From Pedobacter sp. PACM 27299 (GTDB lineage: Bacteria; Bacteroidota; Bacteroidia; Sphingobacteriales; Sphingobacteriaceae), in NCBI RefSeq assembly GCF_001412655.1, contig NZ_CP012996.1, positions 744,001 to 808,000 of the forward strand: a stretch of 64,000 bases of DNA. Direction: 5' to 3'. Positions within the stretch are counted from its first letter, which is position 1. Every line of letters starts with the position of its first letter. The position numbers were made by a program, and so were the translations under genes. The notes below the pieces were generated by a model. It saw nothing but the letters and a program-made list of their open reading frames with translations, was not told the DNA's origin and made no database searches. Below are positions 1 through 9,628 of the stretch, piece by piece.

Positions 1-969
1 TGCAGGCATGCCACTTTTATAAAGCGTTACATTTTTAATTGCATCAGAATTGAAGGTAGAAAAGAAGCCTAAAAGGTGGGAAGCGCCATATACTGGTGCT
101 TCATCCAGCAGGATCATGTTCTGATCTGCACTGCCTCCGCGGACAAAAAAGCCTCCAGAGCCTTCTCCTGCAGATTTTACACCTGGTAAAAGCTGCAGTG
201 TTTTGATTACGTCACGTTCTCCAAGTACCATCGGAATATTTTTCGTTTCGGTCAGGTTGATGCGTTCCATTCCCATCTGGGGATTTTCAATGTTTCTCCT
301 TGCGCTGGTAGAAGTGATGCTCACTGTTTCCAGTTCATTGGCATCTTCTTCTAAAAGAATATTCAAGCGCATAGGCCCATTCAGGTCGACTGTTTTCGTC
401 ATACTGCGGAAACCAATGGCCGAAACTTCTATTTGCTGTGTTCCTTTTGGCAAGCTGATCGAATAAAAACCATATTCATTACTTAAGGTCGCCACTTTAG
501 TTCCAGCCCATCTTATGGTAGCAGCGATCAGCGTTTCTCCGGTTTTAGAAGAAGAGATCGTACCACTTAAACTGTACTTGTCTGCGCTCTTTGCCGGATT
601 TGCCGCCGGATCGGCCATCGGCTTTTTTGCTTTCGTCGCGTCATATTGCAGGTGAATCTCCTGGTCCAGCGCATTGAATTTAAAAGGCTGACCAGTAAGT
701 GCCATCGTCAGCACCTCATTTAAGGTTTTATTTTTAGCCTCTACAGAAATCTTTACCTTACTATTGGCCACTTGCTCATTGTAAGTAAATTTCACCTGTG
801 TCAGTTTACTGATCTTGTCCAAAGCAGTTTTTAAAGGTTCTTCTTTTAGGCTGATGCTCAATCGCTTTTCTAATGGTGTTTGTGCATGAGCCTGCATTTG
901 TATCAGGAGTAGGAATAGTAACATCAAGGCAACAACTGCCAGGAACCTTTTAGGTCCGTATTTTTTCAT
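1..969 (-). CDS. TonB-dependent receptor with STN and plug domains (partial)
   Basis: This is the N-terminal 323 codons of an outer-membrane active-transport receptor; the frame stays open to the left edge, so the barrel is missing. Residues 1-30 form a signal peptide. Residues about 33-85 look like a secretin/TonB short N-terminal (STN) domain, the part that talks to a FecR anti-sigma factor. Residues about 118-195 are a carboxypeptidase-regulatory-like beta-sandwich, and the plug follows with FFVRGGSADQNMILLDEAPV. It lies just downstream of fecR-like and ECF sigma genes on the same strand, so substrate binding probably induces its own expression, as in ferric citrate uptake. The plug is of the FecA/FhuA-like kind and lacks the SusC-type GYG TonB-box run. 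Substrate unknown. ATG start at 969. Confidence 0.9.
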   Translation of the reverse strand, partial: MKKYGPKRFLAVVALMLLFLLLIQMQAHAQTPLEKRLSISLKEEPLKTALDKISKLTQVKFTYNEQVANSKVKISVEAKNKTLNEVLTMALTGQPFKFNALDQEIHLQYDATKAKKPMADPAANPAKSADKYSLSGTISSSKTGETLIAATIRWAGTKVATLSNEYGFYSISLPKGTQQIEVSAIGFRSMTKTVDLNGPMRLNILLEEDANELETVSITSTSARRNIENPQMGMERINLTETKNIPMVLGERDVIKTLQLLPGVKSAGEGSGGFFVRGGSADQNMILLDEAPVYGASHLLGFFSTFNSDAIKNVTLYKSGMPA

Positions 970-1075
970 AACTTTATATTAAATGTTGATTTTATTTGCC
1001 CTTAAGTTCTCAAGGCTGGGGCATTTGAAATTTATTGAGGTAATTGTCCGGTCTTCTTTTCTAGAAACCGGACAT

Positions 1076-2080
1076 TTATTTTGTGATTACATACTGCCCT
1101 CCATTTTTTTCCCAATTCGTTTCCATAACCGTGCACAGCTTTTTCAAGGTTTGTACCAGATCAGTGTTCATGTTGAGATGACCATAGAAACGATGATTTT
1201 GTAATTCTGGAGCAAGGCTGATCTGCACTTGATATTGCATTTCCAGGTCTTCTGCCACTTCAGAAAGCGGCGTTCCTTTATAATCGAAGAGCCCAATCCG
1301 TCTGTCCAGGAGATCTTTGGCATCCGGGAAGTTTATAGTACTCATTTTTTCTTCTTTCTTATTCACAGATACGCGCTGATTGGCGGTAATAATGGCTTCT
1401 GTAGTTTTTCCATTTGCATCAAATGATACGGCGACCTTTCCAGTCACCAGCGTAACATTGATGTCTTCCTGATCGGCATAGGCCGATAAGCTGAAACTTG
1501 TACCCAAAACACGGGTGCTAACCTGTCCAGATTTGATGATGAAAGGATGCTGAGTGTCATGGGCCACCTCAAAAAAGGCTTCTCCATCCAGGCTCACCAA
1601 ACGATGTGCTCCTTCAAAAGCAACCGGATAAGTTAATTTACTATGTGGACTTAGCCATACTTTTGTGCCGTCCGGAAGCTGTATTTGCCGACGGCTGCTC
1701 GTTACACTGGCAATTTCCATTTTTGCAGCACCTCCAATACTTTGCTGCAATTCAGCACGGTAAAAGTAAATTCCGCAAAATAAGAGCAATACTGCTGCAA
1801 TTGCTGCTGCATACCTAAACATCGGATATAACTTTTTGGCTGCAGCCGAATTAGTTATTGCGGCGACTTTTTGCTGGCTTTCCTGTGCTAGGAAATAAGG
1901 AATTAAACCCGTTTCCGGTGCCATCGGAGTCTGATCCCAAGTTGTAGACAATAAATTTTGGAGCTGGTCAGCCTCTTTCCCTTTTTGGATAAGGTTAAAA
2001 AAACGGTTCAGTTCTTCCGCAGTACAGCGGTTGCTTAAATACAGTTGATATAGATGCGCTAACTCTTCTTTTTCTTCCAT
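1076..2080 (-). CDS. FecR family anti-sigma factor
   Basis: Inner-membrane anti-sigma regulator of 334 aa. Residues 1-85 form the cytoplasmic part that should bind the sigma factor. One membrane helix lies at about 89-107. A periplasmic FecR domain follows at about 122-215, including SSRRQIQLPDGTKVWLSPHS and DGEAFFEVAHD. The C-terminal 70 residues resemble the DUF4974/STN-like domain typical of Bacteroidota FecR proteins. It sits between the ECF sigma gene (36 bases upstream) and the STN-containing receptor (107 bases downstream). The expected role is to hold the sigma factor inactive until the receptor signals through its STN domain. Confidence 0.93.
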   Translation of the reverse strand: MEEKEELAHLYQLYLSNRCTAEELNRFFNLIQKGKEADQLQNLLSTTWDQTPMAPETGLIPYFLAQESQQKVAAITNSAAAKKLYPMFRYAAAIAAVLLLFCGIYFYRAELQQSIGGAAKMEIASVTSSRRQIQLPDGTKVWLSPHSKLTYPVAFEGAHRLVSLDGEAFFEVAHDTQHPFIIKSGQVSTRVLGTSFSLSAYADQEDINVTLVTGKVAVSFDANGKTTEAIITANQRVSVNKKEEKMSTINFPDAKDLLDRRIGLFDYKGTPLSEVAEDLEMQYQVQISLAPELQNHRFYGHLNMNTDLVQTLKKLCTVMETNWEKNGGQYVITK

Positions 2081-2115
2081 GACTACTTACTATACAACTG
2101 TAAGCGCAGGTAGGA

Positions 2116-2724
2116 CTAGTTGGAATGAAAATAATTTGAGGAAGCAAGAATAAAACAGATGACCCCACCATTTTTGCGGACATAGTCCCGGACAAATTTG
2201 CTGGCTTCCACCATGTGGTTTTTCACGGTGTTTTTAGAAATACTCAACTTTATGGCGATTTCCTCATGGCTCAGTTCTTCTGTGCGCACCATTTGATAGA
2301 TTAGTTTCTTTTGCGCAGGAAGCTGTGCAATGGCTTCTTCATAGATCTTTCTCAGCTCTTTTTCGAGCAATTTATCTTCCGCGCGACTGTTATTCTCGGC
2401 TATACGCAGAAATACTTCTTCCTGTAAAGCCTTTTCACGGGCAATCTTTTTCAGGTGATTGAGCACATGGTTTAACGTAATTTTCTTAATGTAACCCTGA
2501 AAAGAAAAATCGGTATTGATCTGTTCATGTTTTTGCCAGATCCTGATAAATACTTCTTGTACAATCTCTTCGGCCGTATCAGCTGATTTGCTGAGCTGAT
2601 ACGCATAGCTATACACCTTATTTCGATACTGATTGTAGATTTTTACAAATGCAAGCTCATCTCCCTCCTTCAATTTAGTGAGTAGTTCTTTGTCCTCCAG
2701 TTGCTCCGATCTTTGTATCTCCAT
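2116..2724 (-). CDS. RNA polymerase ECF sigma-70 factor
   Basis: Extracytoplasmic-function sigma factor of about 202 aa. Region 2 is seen near residues 20-90 (YNQYRNKVYSYAYQLSKSAD, then AEEIVQEVFIRIWQKHEQIN), and the region 4 helix-turn-helix near 125-185 (LSHEEIAIKLSISKNTVKNH). This matches the Bacteroidota family that pairs with FecR and TonB receptors. The frame extends five codons upstream to a TTG at 2739, but the ATG at 2724 begins the usual sequence MEIQRSEQLED and is preferred. It is the first gene of the sigma/anti-sigma/receptor unit and probably directs transcription of the receptor. Confidence 0.92.
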   Translation of the reverse strand: MEIQRSEQLEDKELLTKLKEGDELAFVKIYNQYRNKVYSYAYQLSKSADTAEEIVQEVFIRIWQKHEQINTDFSFQGYIKKITLNHVLNHLKKIAREKALQEEVFLRIAENNSRAEDKLLEKELRKIYEEAIAQLPAQKKLIYQMVRTEELSHEEIAIKLSISKNTVKNHMVEASKFVRDYVRKNGGVICFILASSNYFHSN

Positions 2725-2789
2725 GAATATCCGGCTCAATGTTAAAAAAAATAAACAAGAAAACAGAAGAGGAGATCTTTAATCGCTGC

Positions 2790-3920
2790 TTACCTGCCGG
2801 TAAGATCTACTATAAATTCATCGAATAATCTAGCTTCATGGTCGTTATTCTCAGTATTCTTACCAGAAAGGGTGTAATATTCGCCCTTGATAGTAAATTT
2901 AAAAGGTGTTTTTTCAATGGCAATTCTGAGGAAGCCATGCTTGTTGTCACAATAGTTTTCCAAGACCACCTGCTCTAGTAACTCGTTTTCCGTTTGGTAA
3001 TCTGGTTCCTCCGGATCTGCCAAAGCATGAAGTTCGTCGAAACCACCCGCACCTGCAACCACAAAAGGAAGGGTTTTTCCATCCGGATATTGCTTGGTAA
3101 AACGCTGGTAATTGTGCACATGACCGCTGAAAATCAGATCTGGCTTTACACCTGCCGCTTCAAAAGAAGTTTCTAAAAATTCTACCATCGGCATGCTGGA
3201 GCCATGATTTACATCCGCCGAATAGGGCGCATGGTGCATACATACAATGATTGCCTTTTCAGAGCTATATTTCGCAGCATGTTTCAGCTCTTTTATAAAC
3301 CAGTCCTGCTGCTCTTTTTTTATGCAGCCAAACTTCGGTACGTTGGTGTGGAGGCCGATAATGGTAGCTAATGGGCTTTCCATTGTCCAGTATACATTGG
3401 GCTGTACCTGACTTTTTCTGCTGATCCCTGATCCGAAATGAAGCGTAGCAGGGCAGGTATTGCAAAATGCGGTGTAGAAAGCTTCCAGAGGTTCGTAATG
3501 TTCGCTTGAATTTGGATTCACATCCGTATCATGGTTTCCGGCAATCGCGTAAATAGGGCCGGGATAGCTTTCATAAGGTTTCAAAAACTGATCTTCATAT
3601 TGATCTGCTTCTCCATAATGGTAAACAAGGTCTCCTAAATGATATAAAAAAGCAGGACGCTCTTCCGGGCAGGCCGCTTGCAAGTACTGCTGGGCCATTT
3701 GGCTGGCGATCTGTTTTTGCAGATCAGGCTGTTTGAATCCGCCGGTATCTCCCACCATATGGAATACCATTGCCTGCGGTCTAGGGTTATCCGATTTTAC
3801 TTCCAGATTTAAGCGGTAAGGATAGCTTCCTGTTGGTGATGGCAATGGCTGGAAAGTATGACTGTCATCTACCGGATTTTTTTTAAAAACTGCTTTATAA
3901 AGAATCTTTGTACTGATCAT
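2790..3920 (-). CDS. Calcineurin-like metallophosphoesterase
   Basis: Predicted two-metal phosphoesterase of 376 aa without a signal peptide, so probably cytoplasmic. The metal-binding motifs of the family are all present: D in MVGDTGG (about residue 58), HLGDLVYHYGEAD (94-106), AGNHDTD (127-133), MHHAPY (228-233) and SGHVHNYQRF (265-274). The last motif resembles purple-acid-phosphatase-type enzymes. The substrate cannot be told from sequence. It is transcribed towards the sigma gene, separated from it by 65 bases, and is probably its own unit. Confidence 0.85.
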   Translation of the reverse strand: MISTKILYKAVFKKNPVDDSHTFQPLPSPTGSYPYRLNLEVKSDNPRPQAMVFHMVGDTGGFKQPDLQKQIASQMAQQYLQAACPEERPAFLYHLGDLVYHYGEADQYEDQFLKPYESYPGPIYAIAGNHDTDVNPNSSEHYEPLEAFYTAFCNTCPATLHFGSGISRKSQVQPNVYWTMESPLATIIGLHTNVPKFGCIKKEQQDWFIKELKHAAKYSSEKAIIVCMHHAPYSADVNHGSSMPMVEFLETSFEAAGVKPDLIFSGHVHNYQRFTKQYPDGKTLPFVVAGAGGFDELHALADPEEPDYQTENELLEQVVLENYCDNKHGFLRIAIEKTPFKFTIKGEYYTLSGKNTENNDHEARLFDEFIVDLTGR

Positions 3921-4099
3921 CGTCCTATGTTTTTGATTTACTATGAAGTTATAAGGCTCATGTTAACTGAGCATTAAGGATTAAATATTTAACGTAAATT
4001 TAAAGGAGAGGTCATACCGGCTGCCATATTTCTATCAATTGTTGACATTGTAATGTTAAAAATCGAATAGCCCTGACATACAGCTGTCATTAGCCCCTT

Positions 4100-4107
4100 T
4101 AAATTTG
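4100..4107 (+). promoter_or_regulatory. Promoter -7 element for the GyrI-like gene
   Basis: TAAATTTG fits the Bacteroidota -7 consensus TAnnTTTG and lies 34 bases before the ATG at 4142. No good -33 TTTG is seen at the expected distance, so confidence is moderate. Confidence 0.45.
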
Positions 4108-4141
4108 CAGTATAAATCATTAACGCATTAAAAATTAAAAA

Positions 4142-4600
4142 ATGGAAAAAGTAACATTAACGCCCTTCTTTGTAGTGGGCATTTCAGTGGAGACCAGCAA
4201 TGACCCAGGTAAAGCAGCTATTGATATTCCTGGGTTGTGGGCCAGGTTTATCGGCGAAAATATTGGGGCAAAAATTGTAAACAAACTTCGTGATGAAATA
4301 TACAGTATTTACACCGACTATGAAGGCGACTACACCAAGCCCTATACCACTGTAATCGGTTGTGCAGTTCCAAATCTGGAAGAAATTCCTGAAGGAATGC
4401 GTGGAGTGACTATTGCTGGTGGTTCTTATCAAAAGTATGCGTTGAAAGGCAACATGCAGGAAGGATTAGTTTTTAATGCCTGGCTAGACATCTGGAAATC
4501 AGGAATATCGCGTGCTTATACCACAGACTTCGAAGTCTATGGCGCCAAAGCACAAAACCCGGAAGCAACAGAAGTAGATATTTTCATCGCAGTCAGCTAA
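4142..4600 (+). CDS. GyrI-like / AraC effector-binding domain protein
   Basis: Small cytoplasmic protein of 152 aa made of one GyrI-like (SOUL/AraC effector-binding) domain. Typical features are the opening strand TLTPFFVVGISVETS, the central DYTKPYTTVIGCAV strand and the closing VDIFIAVS strand. There is no DNA-binding domain, so it is a stand-alone ligand-binding member. Members of this family bind hydrophobic or cationic small molecules, and some hydrolyse cyclopropanoid toxins; which applies here is unknown. A Bacteroidota -7 box lies just upstream. Confidence 0.8.
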   Translation: MEKVTLTPFFVVGISVETSNDPGKAAIDIPGLWARFIGENIGAKIVNKLRDEIYSIYTDYEGDYTKPYTTVIGCAVPNLEEIPEGMRGVTIAGGSYQKYALKGNMQEGLVFNAWLDIWKSGISRAYTTDFEVYGAKAQNPEATEVDIFIAVS

Positions 4601-4636
4601 TTTCAGCAGGCTAACCACCGATTCCATATCTTTTAT

Positions 4637-4644
4637 TAAATTTG
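4637..4644 (+). promoter_or_regulatory. Promoter -7 element for the M13 peptidase gene
   Basis: TAAATTTG matches TAnnTTTG and lies 23 bases before the ATG at 4668. No clear -33 element is visible. Confidence 0.45.
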
Positions 4645-4667
4645 ATATATACCTATATTATTTTTAT

Positions 4668-6710
4668 ATGATAAATATCAAAAAATCGATTGGAATCCAA
4701 GTGGTTGCAGGATCTATGTTGCTGCTTTCTGCCTGCAGCAGTTCCGATAAAAACAAGGAATTGCACTCTGGAATTGTCCTTAAAAACATGGATACCACTG
4801 TTGCTCCTGGTAACAATTTCATGGAATACGTAAATGGAACCTGGATTAAAAACACCAAGATTCCTGCGGATAAGTCTTCTTACGGCGCCGGTGCTATTGT
4901 GAACGATAAGGCACAGGAGGATGTGAAAGCCATCATCGAGAATGCAGCCAAAGACAAAGCTGCAGAAGGATCTGATCAGCAAAAGATCGGTGATTTTTAT
5001 GAGTCTTATATGAACATGAAAGTACGTGATTCCATAGGATTAGCACCAATGCAAGCGGAATTTAAAAAGATTGATGGCATTACTTCCAATAAAGATCTTG
5101 CTGCTTATTTCGCTTATGCGAACAAAATCGGGAACTATATTCCTTTTAGTGTAGGGATCATTGAGGATTTTAAAGACCCTAAAAAATATATGCTATACAC
5201 CTGGCAAGGTGGTTTAGGTTTACCAGAAAGAGAATATTATTTGCTTCAGGATGCTAAATCAAAAGAAACACGTGCCAAATATGTAATGCACATAGAAAAG
5301 ATGTTAGGACTTGCAGGTGTTCCTGATGGGAAAGCAAAAGCCGCTCAAATCATGGCATTAGAGACTTTATTGGCTTCTAAACATATGAAAAAAGAAGAAA
5401 CCAGAAACATGGCCGGCCTTTATAATAAGTATGCCATCAAAGATTTGGGTAAATTGACTCCTGATTTTGACTGGACTACTTTATTGACGGAAGCTGGTGT
5501 TAAAGGTCAGGACAGTTTGGTAATCACTCAGGTAGCTTATACGAAAGACCTGAATGCGATCTTCAAAAGTACCCCATTGGATACCTGGAAAACCTATTTG
5601 AAATGGAGTGCATTGACAGGAGCTGGTTCGGCACTGACGACTGCAATTGACGAAGAGAATTTCGATTTCTATGCAAAAACACTTTATGGTGTAAAAGAAC
5701 AAAAACCAAGATGGCGTAGAGCAGTAGATGTGGTGAATGGCAGCCTTGGTGAAATGGTGGGTAAATTATATGTAGAAAAACATTTCCCGCCTGCCGCAAA
5801 AGAACGCATGCTGAAACTAGTGGACAACTTGTTGAAATCTTATGAAACCAGCATTAAAGAACTAGACTGGATGAGTCCTGAGACTAAAAAACAAGCTTTA
5901 GTGAAAATCAGTAAATTCACTCCGAAAATCGGATATCCTGATAAATGGAGAGATTATTCTTCTTTAAAAGTAGTGAAACATGACCTTTACGGAAATGAGA
6001 AACGTGCTGCTGAGTTTGAGTACAACCGCAACCTGAACAAATTGGGCAAGCCAGTAGATCGTTCAGAGTGGGGCATGACACCACAAACGGTGAATGCTTA
6101 TTACAACCCGACATTGAACGAAATTGTATTCCCTGCGGCGATCTTACAACCTCCTTTCTTTGATATGGATGCTGAAGACGCGGTAAATTATGGTGGTATT
6201 GGTGCGGTAATCGGTCACGAAGTAGGACATGGTTTTGATGATCAAGGCAGTACTTTCGACGGTGATGGTGTGATGCGCAACTGGTGGACTCCAAAAGACA
6301 ACGAAGAATTTAAAAAGAGAACTCAGGCGCTGATTGCACAGTACAGCGCATTCCAGGTATTCCCGGATCTGAAAGTAAACGGTGCATTTACTTTAGGAGA
6401 GAACATCGGTGACCTTGGTGGTTTAAGCATCGCTTTAAAAGCCTACAAAACCAGCTTAAATGGTAAGCCAGCACCAATAATGGATGGTTTCACAGGTGAG
6501 CAAAGGGTATTCATCGGTTGGGGTCAGGTTTGGCTGAACAAATCAAATAATGAATCCTTGAGAAATCAGGTAGGTACAGACCCACATTCTCCAGCTAAAT
6601 TCAGGGTAAACGGTGTGGTTAGAAATATCCCGGACTGGTATACTGCATTTAAGGTAACAGCGAAAGATTCTTTATACCTGGCACCAGAAAAAAGAGTTAA
6701 AATCTGGTAA
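4668..6710 (+). CDS. pepO: M13 family zinc metallopeptidase lipoprotein (neprilysin/PepO type)
   Basis: Exported oligopeptidase of 680 aa. The N-terminus is a lipoprotein signal with lipobox LLSAC, so the protein is anchored to a membrane. Peptidase family M13 N- and C-terminal domains fill the rest. The zinc site is clear: HEVGH at residues 517-521, with the third ligand Glu at about 578 in GENIGDLGG. The substrate-binding pair NAYYNPTLNEIVFPA is also present. The length is normal for the family. Substrates are expected to be short periplasmic or extracellular peptides. It is a single-gene unit followed by a strong terminator. The symbol is by family resemblance only. Confidence 0.93.
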   Translation: MINIKKSIGIQVVAGSMLLLSACSSSDKNKELHSGIVLKNMDTTVAPGNNFMEYVNGTWIKNTKIPADKSSYGAGAIVNDKAQEDVKAIIENAAKDKAAEGSDQQKIGDFYESYMNMKVRDSIGLAPMQAEFKKIDGITSNKDLAAYFAYANKIGNYIPFSVGIIEDFKDPKKYMLYTWQGGLGLPEREYYLLQDAKSKETRAKYVMHIEKMLGLAGVPDGKAKAAQIMALETLLASKHMKKEETRNMAGLYNKYAIKDLGKLTPDFDWTTLLTEAGVKGQDSLVITQVAYTKDLNAIFKSTPLDTWKTYLKWSALTGAGSALTTAIDEENFDFYAKTLYGVKEQKPRWRRAVDVVNGSLGEMVGKLYVEKHFPPAAKERMLKLVDNLLKSYETSIKELDWMSPETKKQALVKISKFTPKIGYPDKWRDYSSLKVVKHDLYGNEKRAAEFEYNRNLNKLGKPVDRSEWGMTPQTVNAYYNPTLNEIVFPAAILQPPFFDMDAEDAVNYGGIGAVIGHEVGHGFDDQGSTFDGDGVMRNWWTPKDNEEFKKRTQALIAQYSAFQVFPDLKVNGAFTLGENIGDLGGLSIALKAYKTSLNGKPAPIMDGFTGEQRVFIGWGQVWLNKSNNESLRNQVGTDPHSPAKFRVNGVVRNIPDWYTAFKVTAKDSLYLAPEKRVKIW

Positions 6711-6750
6711 GCTAAATTGAAAATTTGGTAAGCTGGAAATAGAATACCAA

Positions 6751-6786
6751 TAAAGCAGCCGGTTCTGTACAGAACCGGCTGCTTTA
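6751..6786. terminator. Bidirectional intrinsic terminator
   Basis: A perfect 16-base inverted repeat (6751-6766 with 6771-6786, loop GTAC) has an AAAGCAGCCGG arm and a CCGGCTGCTTT arm. It lies between the convergent M13 peptidase and CBS-protein genes and can end transcription from both sides. Confidence 0.85.
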
Positions 6787-6819
6787 TTTAAAATATAATT
6801 TGTTTAACGCTTGTAAAAC

Positions 6820-7248
6820 CTAGCTGCTGATATAGCTTTCCAGTTGAGAAATCGTCTGTTTTTGATCTTCTATGATAAATTTCACGACGTCACCAATAGA
6901 GACCATCCCAATTAATTCCTCGTCCTGAATCACCGGTAAATGTCGGATGTGTTTATCCGTCATCGTTTGCATACAATGGTCCAGGCTATCTGCTGTGGAT
7001 ACTGTAATTGGCAAAGCCGTCATGACTTCATGGATTGGCGTATCTACAGAGGTCTTCCCCTGAAGAATGATCTTTCGGGCATAATCCCTTTCCGTAAAAA
7101 TTCCTAATAATTTACGCTCCTCCATAATGAGCAGCGCACTGATATTTTTTTCCATCATTACCTGGAGTCCATCTAGCACCGATACATCGGCGGAAACGGA
7201 AAAAATTTCAGCTGATTTAGTGCTGAGTAATTGTTTTACGGTTTTCAT
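6820..7248 (-). CDS. CBS domain-containing protein
   Basis: Cytoplasmic protein of 142 aa made of two CBS domains (about residues 8-62 and 72-130) and nothing else. Such pairs form a Bateman module that binds adenine nucleotides. GIFTERDYARKI and GMVSIGDVVKFI are the typical ends of each repeat. The fused effector domain is missing, so it probably senses energy charge and acts on a partner protein; the target is unknown. It is convergent with the M13 peptidase gene. Confidence 0.88.
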   Translation of the reverse strand: MKTVKQLLSTKSAEIFSVSADVSVLDGLQVMMEKNISALLIMEERKLLGIFTERDYARKIILQGKTSVDTPIHEVMTALPITVSTADSLDHCMQTMTDKHIRHLPVIQDEELIGMVSIGDVVKFIIEDQKQTISQLESYISS

Positions 7249-7319
7249 AACACATTAATAATTAGCTAATTAAATTTAACGAATTAAAAGCTAATTTCCA
7301 ATATGTACAGCCGAAATAT

Positions 7320-8833
7320 TTATTTAACCATCATTGGCAAAATTTCTTCTACGTAGGTACGCTCATTTGCCAATCGGGGAACTTTATGCTGTCCACCTAA
7401 TTTGCCTTTAGATTTTAACCAGTTATAAAAGGTGTTATAAGGTGCATTGTGCACTTTGGGTCTGCGGAGTGCCATGTCTTTAAAACGCTTGGCATCATAG
7501 TCTGAATTTACTTCACGAAGTGTGGCATCCAAAATGTCGACAAATTTTTCAAAATCATTAGGTTGCTGATCAAATTCTATGATCCATTCATGGCCTCCAA
7601 CCTCTTCTCCTTTAAAATAAATAGGGCAGGCGGTATAATCCTTAAAGACGGCACCGGTTTCGGTACAAGCCTTACAAATGGCCTGTTCTGCATTGTCGAT
7701 AATGACTTCTTCGCCAAAAGCATTGATGAAATGTTTAGTGCGGCCAGTAATTTTAATGCGGTAAGGGGACAGACTGGTAAATTGTACGGTATCACCAATC
7801 ATATAGCGCCAAAGGCCGCCATTGGTAGAAATGATGATGGCGTAATTCTTATTGAGCTGTACCTGGTCTAAAGATAAGGTATCTGGATTTTCGCTATCCA
7901 GCAGTTCAATGGGTAAGAATTCATAGTAAATGCCGTAATCCAGCATCAATAAGAGTTCATCAGAGTTGACTTCATCCTGAATCCCGAAAAATCCTTCCGA
8001 AGCATTATAAGTTTCCAGATAATACATCTGGTTACAAGGGATCAATTCTTTAAACTGTTCTCTATAAGGTTTAAAATTTACTGCACCATGGATGTAAAGT
8101 TCCAGGTTTGGCCATACTTCCAGCAGGTTGTTCTTACCAGTAATTTCCAATACCTTTTTCGCTAAAACCAGTGTCCAGGTAGGTACGCCAGCGATATTGG
8201 TGACGTTTTCTTTGATGGTCGCCTCTGCCATCTTTTCCATTTTCTCCTCATAATTGTCCATCAGGGCAATGGAAATGTTTGGCGTCCGGTAATATTCGGC
8301 CCACATCGGTAGATTTTTGATTAATACGGCTGATAAATCACCATAAAAGGAATCTTCATTGAGCTGATTGATCTGGTGGCTACCTCCCAGTACCAATCCT
8401 TTTCCAGTTAAGATCTGGTTGTCCGGACGGTTGTTGCAAAAGATCGATAACAAATCTTTTCCACCTTTGAAATGACATTCCTGTAATGATTCTTCGGAAA
8501 CCGGAATGAATTTACTCCGGTCGCTGGTGGTGCCTGAGGATTTGGCAAACCACTTAATTTCTGTAGGCCAAAGGATATTTTGCTCGCCTTTGAGCATCCT
8601 TTCTATATATGGTTTTAAGGTATCGTAGTTTTGTATGGTTACCCTTTGTTTAAACTGTCTGGGGATAGAATAGAACGGTAGTCATATTTGGTTCCCCATT
8701 CTGTATCAGCAGCACTGGAAATCAGTTTCTGAAACCATTCCTCCTGTACATCATGTGGATATTTCATGAAAAGCTCAATCTGATGGACGCGCTTTTTCAT
8801 ATACCAGGTAAAAATCGAATTTACTATAGCCAT
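7320..8833 (-). pseudogene. GH3 auxin-responsive-promoter family protein, split by a -1 frameshift
   Basis: Two reading frames together encode one GH3-family (acyl-acid-amido synthetase fold) protein of about 504 aa. The N-terminal part starts at ATG 8833 (MAIVNSIFTWYMKKRVHQIE) and reads to a stop at 8639. The rest continues in another frame to 7320, including the ATP-binding-like WFAKSSGTTSDRSKFIPVS. In the expected frame the junction reads SPxQFKQRVTIQNYDTL. One base is missing within about 8657-8660, where GACAG stands in place of a six-base Glu-Gln coding pair. The total length of 1514 is one base short of a whole number of codons. Bacterial GH3 homologues are common next to lptB in Bacteroidota; their reaction is not established. 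This is either a real lesion or a sequencing error. Confidence 0.85.
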
Positions 8834-8852
8834 GTGTTGGGGTAATAAAGGG

Positions 8853-9587
8853 TTATAATTTTTTAGTACGGAGCACGAAGTTCGAGCCCAGGTATACGCG
8901 TCTAACCATCTCATTGGCAGCGAGCACTTCTGGTGTTCCAGATTCTAATATTTTACCTTCAAATAGTAAATAGGCCCTATCGGTGATGGAAAGTGTTTCC
9001 TGCACGTTATGGTCGGTAATTAAGATACCTATATTTTTTTGTTTTAATTTATGAACGATGCCTTGAATTTCTTCTACGGCAATAGGATCGACTCCTGCAA
9101 ATGGCTCATCGAGTAAGATAAAGTTCGGACTGGCGGCCAATGCTCTTGCGATTTCCGTTCTGCGGCGTTCTCCACCGGAAAGTAGATCGCCCCGGTTTTT
9201 ACGCACCTTATGCAAGCTGAATTCATTGATGAGCTCATCTAGTTTTTCATGACGTTCTTCTTTCCCCATTTTAGTCATTTCCAGGATGGCCATAATGTTA
9301 TCTTCAACAGATAGTTTTCGGAATACAGAAGCTTCCTGAGCCAGGTAACCAATCCCTTTCTGAGCCCTTTTGTACATGGCATCAGAAGTGATGTCTTCGT
9401 CATCTAAAAAAATAGTGCCTTCATTAGGTTTGATCAAGCCCACAATCATGTAAAATGAGGTGGTTTTTCCCGCACCGTTAGGCCCAAGTAAACCCACAAT
9501 TTCTCCTTGGCTCACAGAAAATGAAACGTCATTTACAACGGTTCTCTGTTTGTACTTTTTGATTAGATTCTCAGCTCTTAATATCAT
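8853..9587 (-). CDS. lptB: LPS export ABC transporter ATP-binding protein LptB
   Basis: ATPase of 244 aa that powers lipopolysaccharide extraction from the inner membrane with LptFG. Walker A is GPNGAGKTT (residues 35-43), the signature is LLSGGERRR (about 135-143), and Walker B is [13 protein letters not shown] (156-168) followed by the H-loop TDHNVQETL. The tail YLGSNFVL resembles the LptB-specific C-terminal motif. It ends 20 bases before the start of the GH3-family gene and begins 42 bases after recJ, so the three are probably cotranscribed. LptF and LptG are not in the window. Confidence 0.95.
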   Translation of the reverse strand: MILRAENLIKKYKQRTVVNDVSFSVSQGEIVGLLGPNGAGKTTSFYMIVGLIKPNEGTIFLDDEDITSDAMYKRAQKGIGYLAQEASVFRKLSVEDNIMAILEMTKMGKEERHEKLDELINEFSLHKVRKNRGDLLSGGERRRTEIARALAASPNFILLDEPFAGVDPIAVEEIQGIVHKLKQKNIGILITDHNVQETLSITDRAYLLFEGKILESGTPEVLAANEMVRRVYLGSNFVLRTKKL

Positions 9588-9628
9588 TTATATCTTAATC
9601 TCAAATGTTTATATGGTACGAATGATCG

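Noticed and set aside
5917..6294. A 125-codon antisense frame within the M13 peptidase gene
   Set aside because: It lies wholly inside a well-supported gene, overlaps its zinc-site codons and looks like no protein family.
8639..8914. A separate 91-aa gene upstream of the GH3-family gene
   Set aside because: Its sequence is the missing N-terminus of the GH3-family protein, and the first 27 codons overlap lptB in another frame. It is one gene broken by a frameshift.
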